Assembly: GCA_034359265.1 (NCBI GenBank)
Contig: CP136896.1
Span: 16,523,501 to 16,587,500 of the forward strand
From: Canna indica
Lineage: Eukaryota; Streptophyta; Magnoliopsida; Zingiberales; Cannaceae
DNA: 64,000 nt
Direction of reading: 5' to 3'
Part shown: positions 57,476 to 64,000 of the stretch, piece by piece
Numbering within the stretch: the stretch's first letter is position 1
Layout of the letters: each line of letters starts with the position of its first letter
Notes under the pieces: model-generated
Databases searched by the model: none
What the model saw: only the letters and a program-made list of their open reading frames with translations
Told to the model about the DNA's origin: nothing
Translations under genes and position numbers: made by a program

Positions 57476-59690
57476 ATCTCTCTCTCTCTCAACCTCGACC
57501 TCGACTTCGAGTCCCTAATTCCTCTCAACCTCATGTCCCTAATCCCTCTCGACCTTGTGTCCCTAATTCCTCTCTTGCCTCCTCACTTCCCTCTGGGGAG
57601 GTGCTATGCAACCATCGAGCGATTCTAATGTACGTCTTGTCGTTGGGTCGTCGACAGACCTTGCTTGGACCGGGAGATGCATTAGAGGGTTGTGGCGTGT
57701 GTTAGGACCACGAGTCCTGGCCTAATCCCTCTCGATATCGTGTCCCCAATCCCTCTCTTGCATCCTCGCTGTCCTCCGCGAAGATGCATGCTCTACTGTC
57801 GTCGAGTGATTATAATCTCCTGTTGTTGGGTTGTGAATGGACCTCGCTCGGACGGGGAGATATGCAAGAGAGGGTTGCAGCGTGTGTTCGGGCATCGAGT
57901 CCCTAATCCCGCTCGGCCTTGTGTCCCTAATCACTCTCTTGCCTCCTCTTTGTCCTCCGCGGAGGTGCTATGCCGTCGTTGAGCGGTTCTAATCTAGTCG
58001 TCGGGCCATCGACATACCTCGCTTTGACTTGGAGATGCAAGAGAGGGCTGCAACGTGTGTTCGAACCTCGAGTCCCTAATTCCTCTCGACCTCGTGTTCC
58101 TAATCCCTCTCTTGTCTCCTCCTTGTCAAAATTTCTCATATTTGATCTTCCACTTATATCCTTGCATTTTCAATTTTATTTCTTATCTTTACCCCTCTTA
58201 AATTCACAATCTCATTACCATGTTTTCAAGTCTGTCCAAATTATTGTATACTAATCATATCATAAGTTAAATAGAATAATGGTATATATTTTAATATTAT
58301 TGGTTTACTTCTATTTTTCCTTAATACGTAATTTTAATAATTTTGACTATTTTATCAATAATTACAAATATAAATATCTATATGTTCAAATAATTCTAAT
58401 TAATTAATTATTTGATAGTCTATTCAAATTATAATTTTTCATTACTGTAATAATTAATATCATTAAGAAAATTATATTATTTTTTATACTCTTTTCTTTC
58501 TATTTGACTATATTCTTTTTTCTTGATCCTTTTGTTCACACAATTTAATTTAATTATCTTAATTATTAATTTTATTTTTTATTTCAAATATTAAAGTTAC
58601 ATTTTTGGGGGTTTTGAAATATCATTTTTTTGGTTTGTTATTAAAGAAAACTTAATATAGTATTTCAAAACCAAATAAATTTAGGAAATTCAAAATAATT
58701 TAAATATCTTATTTTCTATATTTTTTTTCAATTTGTCATATTATATCTACATTATATTTGATTTTTAACCATAAAAATGTTACTATTTTTAGAATTTTTT
58801 TTTATTTTTAATCGTTGAAATATATATAGATTTCTTTTTTAATGTATATAATTATTTTTTATATTAGTTTTATATTTATGAAATATAATTTTTCCTTTTT
58901 TTTGAAAAAAATTAATAATTTCACATTTCTTGTTTTTGAATTAATTTTCTATACTTATAAAGTTTTAATTGATATACTTATTTTATATTTGCATTATATT
59001 TGATATTTACCCTTAAAAGTATTAATAGTTTTCTATTTTATTTTTTCTATATTTTTTTTGTTAAAACTATATAGTATTATTTGTTTTGAAATAGTTTTGA
59101 TAATTTTTAAAATAAAAAAATTATTTAGAAAAATTTACTTTGAATAAGATATATATATATGTATTGAAACAAATTAATATTGTTATATAAAGAGATTAGG
59201 AAGATTATTGTTGTTTTTAGATTTACATCCTATTGATATTTTATTTTGTATGTTATTCTAGGTTGTAAATTTATTTATATGAATTTTTTATTTTTCTATG
59301 TTTTTTTCTATATGAACATATTATATCTTATAAGTTGTCTACAGGTCTGAGGTTCGAACCTCAGTATGGTCTCCTTTGTATGGATTTTCTACCTTGTGTG
59401 GACTCGCTTTCTTTGACAAAATAATAATATTATTATTATTATGATAAAAATAATTGTTAATTACTAATCTAATTAAGACAATTTATTTTTTTTGTCTTTC
59501 TATTTCTTATTTTTATATTAAATTTAATTATTACTTATCATTATTTTAAATTAAATTATATAAATATACTTGCACATTTTCTTAATGATGTAAATCAAAC
59601 TAAATTAATATTTATTATTTTGTGGTATGTTTATATATTACTATCTAAATTTTAATATGCTAATAAAAGTTTAAACTAATTTTGTAATCT
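57476..59690. repeat. Tandem duplication, copy 2
   Basis: Same order of minisatellite and AT-rich blocks as copy 1, with scattered substitutions and small indels. It lacks the solo LTR, and has an extra segment of about 110 bases at 59331-59440. Confidence 0.9.
59331..59440 (+). mobile_element. SINE-like insertion with a polymerase III B box
   Basis: It is absent from the matching point in copy 1 (near 57230). It contains gtctgaggttcgaacctcag, which holds the B-box consensus GGTTCGAANCC, and ends in a (TAA)n-like tail (aataataatattattatt). It is too short for a whole tRNA-derived SINE; the A box is not obvious. Confidence 0.5.
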
Positions 59691-59864
59691 TTCTAAATGT
59701 TTTTATTCTTAAAAATATAATTATTTTATAATATGCTAATAATATGATAATTTATTTCTAAAAATCTCTGTATAAAAATATTTAATTTTAAAATTTTAAT
59801 TTAAATTATTAAGAATATTAAATTATATATTAAAATTAAGTAACAGTGAATTTTATTGCCCCTT

Positions 59865-60125
59865 CAATTAATCATGCTTAATTTTTTTAAATTTTTGGAT
59901 TTAATTAATTACAAATGTTGAGAATTATTTATGAAATTTTTATTTTTATAAAAATAAATCAAATCTTATTTTTGAATTTTATTATGCCTGCTTAATTAAA
60001 CATGCTTAATTTTGAATTTTATTAATTTCCATTTGGTTATATTAAAATTAATTATGTCATCTTAATTTTCAAATCTTATATATATATATATATATATTAT
60101 ATTATGCATGTTTAATTTTGAATCT
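59865..60125. repeat. AT-rich direct repeat, left copy
   Basis: Phrases aattaatcatgctt, aattatttatgaaatttt, taaacatgcttaattttgaa and ttatgcatgtttaatttt occur in the same order at 60840-61075. Confidence 0.75.
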
Positions 60126-60148
60126 CTTTTTCAAATTTTTTGGGGGAA

Positions 60149-60704
60149 AATTAATGAAAATATCCTAAACTATTGAGTTTTAAACAAATCTGGCCTATAC
60201 TTTTATTTGTAACTAATTTATACTCGAACTTTCAATTTGGTATCAATTGTATACTCCCATCAGCTGAGTGTTAAAGTGGTCGTTATATGCTGACGTGGAC
60301 TGCACAATCAACATAAATAAATTATTTTTTTATTCAAAGTTGTCTCGTCATCAAATAATCTACGCTAGCAAGACCAATTTAAAAAAATATTAAAAACTTC
60401 TTCATTTTTTTTTCCCTTTTTTTTAAAGGTATGGTTGGTGTGGTATTGAAGAGTTTTTTAATATTTTTTTTTTAACTGATCATGCAGACGTGGATCATTT
60501 GATGACGAGACAACTTTGAATAAAAAACTGATTTATTTATGCTGACTGTGCAGTCCGCGTCAGCATATAACAGCTACCTTAACACTCAACTGACGAGAGT
60601 ATACAATTGATACCAAAATGAAAGTTTGAGTATAAATTAGTTACAAATAAAAGTATGGGTCGGAATAGTTAAAAATTTAATAGTTCGAGATATTTTCATT
60701 AATT
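60149..60704. mobile_element. 556-bp fold-back MITE
   Basis: The two halves are near-complementary along almost their whole length, meeting near 60427. The left end is aattaatgaaaatatc, the right end its complement. Paired blocks include gctgacgtggact / agtccgcgtcagc. It lies between the two AT-rich direct repeats. No coding capacity. Confidence 0.88.
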
Positions 60705-60839
60705 CTTCTTATTTTTCAAATTTTCATATAAAACTACTTTAATTTTCTTTCAATTTAATTTCAAAATTTTAATTAATTTTGAATTTTATTAATGGTGTCC
60801 ATAAAGATGCATATTTAATTTTAATTTTTCAAATTTATT

Positions 60840-61075
60840 TAATTAATCATGCTTGATTATCAATTAATCATAATTAATTTCTAAAATGTTAAATTTAATT
60901 AATTTCAAATGTGAATAATTATTTATGAAATTTTAAATTTTGTTATGTTTGTTTAACTAAACATGCTTAATTTTGAATTTTATAAATTTTCATTTAATTA
61001 GAATTAAATTAATTATGTCTGCTTAATTTTCAAATCTTATATATTATATTATGCATGTTTAATTTTAAATTTTAT
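60840..61075. repeat. AT-rich direct repeat, right copy
   Basis: Matches 59865-60125 in phrase order, with several indels. Confidence 0.75.
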
Positions 61076-62273
61076 TTTCCCTTCGTATTTATGTATCATT
61101 AATTGAAATTTTTTTGAGATCATTAAATTAAGAAGGTTTCACTTTCAATTAAGTATTAGTTTTTATTCTTAAAAATATAATTCTTTTATAATATGTAACA
61201 TATTTATGAAAATCTAGATATATAGATATTTAAAATTAAAATTAAAATTAAAATTATTAATAATATTAAATTATAGTTACAAATTTAAATTAAAAATTAA
61301 TTTACAATTTAAGTTTTAAATATTATTTTTTAAATTTTTTTAAAATTAGTTTTAAATCTAACTTTATATGATTTCAAATTGAAATTATGTTAGAAAATTG
61401 GAAAAATATTTTTTAAAAAATTGATAGACTATTTTATTTATATATGATAATATATTAAAATATAAAAATATAATTTCAAACTTTTTTATTTTTAAAACCA
61501 CATATTATATAATAATATATGAAAATATAATATTTAATTTCTAAATTTTTTACTTTTAAAGCACAGGTGCTATGTAATCTTTTATTCGTAAATCTAGATG
61601 CTCGTGGACATGCTGGGTTTGAATTAAATAAATATGACTTTATATTGTGAGTACAAATATCTTTCCATTTTTTTAATATGACTTTATATTGTGAGTACAA
61701 ATATTCTTTCATTTTTATGAAATTTAAGCATCATGGAATAAATAATTAGATTAAAATCATATGAAAACATGAATTAATCACTTTTCTTTGTTTCCTATGA
61801 TGAAAGTTGGTAAATGAGATTTTATGTGGTATTTGATTATGAAATTACTGATTTTATTTTTTAATCTTTATTTTTATAAAACATAAATTTCATATGTAAA
61901 TTTTTTAATTTTTTATTTGAAAAGTGCATTGCAAACACTATCTCAAAACACTACTCTCACTATTAATATCATGAGACATCATAAAACACTCTTCTCTTAC
62001 TATTAATTACCGCACATATTTCCAAACACTATCTCAAAACACTACTCTCACTATTATTATACAAATTGAATTGATTCAAAATGTAGGGAGTAGCTGCATG
62101 GAATTCATAACTTAACAACTGAATTGATACACGTGGATAAATCATTCTTTTGACACTTGGCATCCAACTATTGTTACAATTTGACTTTTATATATATATA
62201 GATTGGAAATTATCTTGATATTATCTTGATGTTTACATATGCTCACCTTGAATTGATGTTCATACCAATTACC
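61076..62273. other. AT-rich DNA with short tandem duplications
   Basis: A block of about 49 bp (tatgactttatattgtgagt...) is duplicated at 61628-61715. The block caaacactatctcaaaacac is duplicated near 61932 and 62025. The stretch ends with ttttatatatatatagattg near 62190. No gene is recognised. Confidence 0.6.
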
Positions 62274-63457
62274 TGTTAGACCCCTAAAGTCCGGGCATGG
62301 CCTAAGTGTCGCACCTCGGGCACGGGCAGGCCATGGGCGTCTAAAACAGAGGTAACTTGGTGGCTTTGCAGATTGCAAATAGCTCATGTGCTCAATGACA
62401 TGGGCACTGCTCATGGCGCATGGGCAAGCAGCATGCGCAAGGGCGTGGGCAAGACTCGGCGGGCAGCTGTCTATGTGCGCAAAGGCGTAGGCAGGACAGA
62501 TTCGGCATCGCCAAGTGCGGAGCAAGGCCCGGCCCGCCCGGGACGGGGCGTGGCGAGGAAAAGTCCCGCAACGGGCGGGGCAATTCCAGATGTTGTGGAG
62601 CAGCGGAGCCCCGCGTGCGCAATGGCGCGGGGCAGTGCGCAACATGGACCATGGCGGGGCGCGGGCGCGCGCAACACCAGTCGTGGCGAGAGATTTCCCC
62701 GTGCGCGCCAAGGCACGGGCGGGAGCAGATGCATGGCTGCTCATGACGGACATTACGAAGAGCGCGGGTGTGCGCACCGCGCTGGGCGAGCGCTGCACTC
62801 GGCATGGGCGAGCGCTGCACTCGGCATGTGCGGGCGCTGCGCGGGCTGCAGGCGCCCAGCTCAGTTGCTTGCTGCACTGAGCGACCAGGTGGCTTGGCTG
62901 AGCCCAAGTCCTGATCAAACTCAAGTCCTGGACCCAACAGCAGTTGCGGCAGTTACTCGGCAGTAACTCAAGCAGTTCTAACTGACCCAGCAGTAACTTA
63001 GCAGTTCTAACTGACCCAGCATGATGTTCCTTCATCCAAAGGCTGAGATTGCTTGGTCTACTCAAGATTCACCCTATAAAAGGGCTGTGGGTTGTATGTG
63101 CAAGGGTTGGCTGAGTGTGGGGCTGGTCTTGAGAGTGCAAGTGTGTGTGTGTGTTGTATCCTCATCCTCTTGTACATTCTTGTGAGCGAGATTGAGAGTC
63201 TTTAGCAGGAAGCACAAGCCCCGGGCTGGTGGGCGAGTCATCTTTGTTGGAGACATTTGAAGGGTTTTTGCCCGTACTTGTAAGTACTCTATAATACGAG
63301 TAAACGGTTTCCCTTCAGCTTTGTTTTCTTATTATTTTGCTGTGCGAACCTCTGTTGGTGTTGGTGAATGGCTGGTTGAGAATTGTGCATGGTTCTCAAC
63401 GCCGCACGGTGGCTATTTGAGTCGGAAAAACGTATCCTCAAATTGAGCCCTGTGACA
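62274..63457 (+). repeat. 5' LTR of a gypsy element
   Basis: Starts TGTTAGACCC and ends CTGTGACA just before the primer-binding site. It is 1184 bp and GC-rich in the middle (62450-62880), which produces long spurious frames on both strands. A TATA box (ctataaaagg) lies at 63074. The other LTR is beyond the window. Confidence 0.82.
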
Positions 63458-63459
63458 AG

Positions 63460-63472
63460 TGGTATCAGAGCC
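63460..63472 (+). promoter_or_regulatory. Primer-binding site (initiator tRNA-Met)
   Basis: TGGTATCAGAGCC, two bases after the LTR end. Confidence 0.93.
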
Positions 63473-63614
63473 AGGTTTCCTCCAAGCGGCAACCTGTTTT
63501 GCTGAAGGTTCATACCAAGACTCGTGCATTACCTGTGACAGTCGGCGCTGTCACCGCACCACACTGCGAAGACCCCTACAGCCCAGTGCAGTGGACTTCG
63601 CTCGAGTGCTGCAC

Positions 63615-64000
63615 ATGGATGCGTTGCGGGAACGCATCAAGACTCTAGAACAGTCCACAGGGGACGTCTCCAACCTCGACGGATCGATGGCGGAGGCACT
63701 AGAGTCGCTGTTCATTTCTGTTGCTGAGCAGAAGACTGAAGCGACAGAGTTGAAGCTTGTTGTGGCCAAGTTGACGGCTACAGTGGCCGAGTTGAGGGCG
63801 GACTTGACGATCTTGCGTCTTGACAGGGAGACGACGGGAGGGTCCAGAACCAAGGTGAGAGTTCCGGAGCCGAAGGCCTTCAACGGAACAAGGAGTTCCC
63901 TTGAACTCGAGAACTTCTTGTGGGACATGGAGCAGTTCTTCAATGCTGCCCAGATTCCGGTGGGTGAACGGGTCACCCTTGCTGCCATGTACTTGGTTGA
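63615..64000 (+). CDS. Retrotransposon gag protein, N-terminal part (runs off the window)
   Basis: The capsid protein of a Ty3/gypsy element packages its RNA. From the ATG at 63615 the plus frame is open to the window end, about 128 codons. The N-terminus (MDALRERIKTLEQ...) has a heptad pattern typical of a coiled coil, continuing through VAKLTATVAELRADL. Then comes the gag domain opening KVRVPEPKAFNGTRSSLELE, then NFLWDMEQFF and VTLAAMYL. This is the usual spacing of the Retrotrans_gag domain. The GC-rich, stop-free frame differs from the decayed elements elsewhere, suggesting a younger copy. A start further upstream is possible. Confidence 0.88.
   Translation, partial: MDALRERIKTLEQSTGDVSNLDGSMAEALESLFISVAEQKTEATELKLVVAKLTATVAELRADLTILRLDRETTGGSRTKVRVPEPKAFNGTRSSLELENFLWDMEQFFNAAQIPVGERVTLAAMYLV

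Noticed and set aside
59360..59385. tRNA-like T-arm (GGTTCGAACC)
   Set aside because: No acceptor stem, D arm or anticodon arm could be fitted around it; better seen as a SINE B box.
62142..63065. 307-residue minus-strand ORF and overlapping frames on both strands
   Set aside because: All frames stay open because of the GC-rich LTR. The sequence is the promoter half of a gypsy LTR and the amino-acid composition is biased.
63551..63988. 145-residue minus-strand ORF
   Set aside because: It is antisense to the gag frame, which has clear gag motifs on the plus strand.

Overview
The window is nuclear DNA from a flowering plant. It has spliced genes with GT-AG introns, Ty1/copia and Ty3/gypsy retrotransposons, L1-type LINEs, En/Spm (CACTA) transposons, hAT-type MITEs and long AT-rich repeats. 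The species cannot be read from the sequence. Only one host gene looks intact: a seven-exon, 298-residue membrane-anchored prolyl 4-hydroxylase at 318-3225 (+). Almost everything else is mobile DNA at different stages of decay, much of it nested.

Layout. 0-3.2 kb: prolyl 4-hydroxylase, with a weak divergent ORF just upstream. 3.2-5.9 kb: two inverted-repeat elements of one family, one holding a long fold-back, then AT-rich tandem repeats and an RTE-LINE scrap. 5.96-12.61 kb: a non-autonomous CACTA-type element with a 36-bp subterminal array. It carries antisense gene fragments: ribosomal protein L5, 4,5-DOPA extradiol dioxygenase and several unidentified exon-like pieces. 12.69-19.04 kb: a 5'-truncated LINE (-) split by a copia element at 12803-17400. 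19.0-24.2 kb: an LTR scrap, AT-rich sequence and a broken gene resembling a CHD3/CHR4-type chromatin remodeler. 24342-33783: a solo gypsy-type LTR (target duplication AAAAG) split by a 7.06-kb CACTA element with transposase genes (TSD ATA). 33.8-36.4 kb: LTR-like repeat sequence. 36.4-37.8 kb: the endonuclease part of a LINE (-). 38.1-40.5 kb: a gypsy gag-like remnant (-) split by a solo LTR (TSD AGAAC).

40.6-53.2 kb: a Tat-like LTR end carrying a hAT MITE (TSD CTTGCAGC), then a chromodomain-type gypsy element. Its 5' LTR region hosts a solo LTR in minus orientation (42192-47274, TSD GTGCG). That LTR itself holds a plus-strand solo LTR (44331-46812, TSD AAATC) and a TIR element with a nested MITE. 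The pol region (49.6-52.4 kb) is riddled with stops. 53.2-62.2 kb: an AT-rich block with a 2.2-kb tandem duplication. One copy received a solo LTR (53751-55516, TSD CCGTC) and the other a small SINE-like insertion. A 556-bp palindrome follows. 62274-64000: the start of another gypsy element, with its LTR, primer-binding site and an open gag frame that runs off the window.

The features do not form a pathway. Their relationship is one of insertion order: several paired target-site duplications let the nesting be read directly. The coding remnants are mostly broken by stop codons that look like cytosine deamination. All identifications come from reading motifs by eye; no database search was run.
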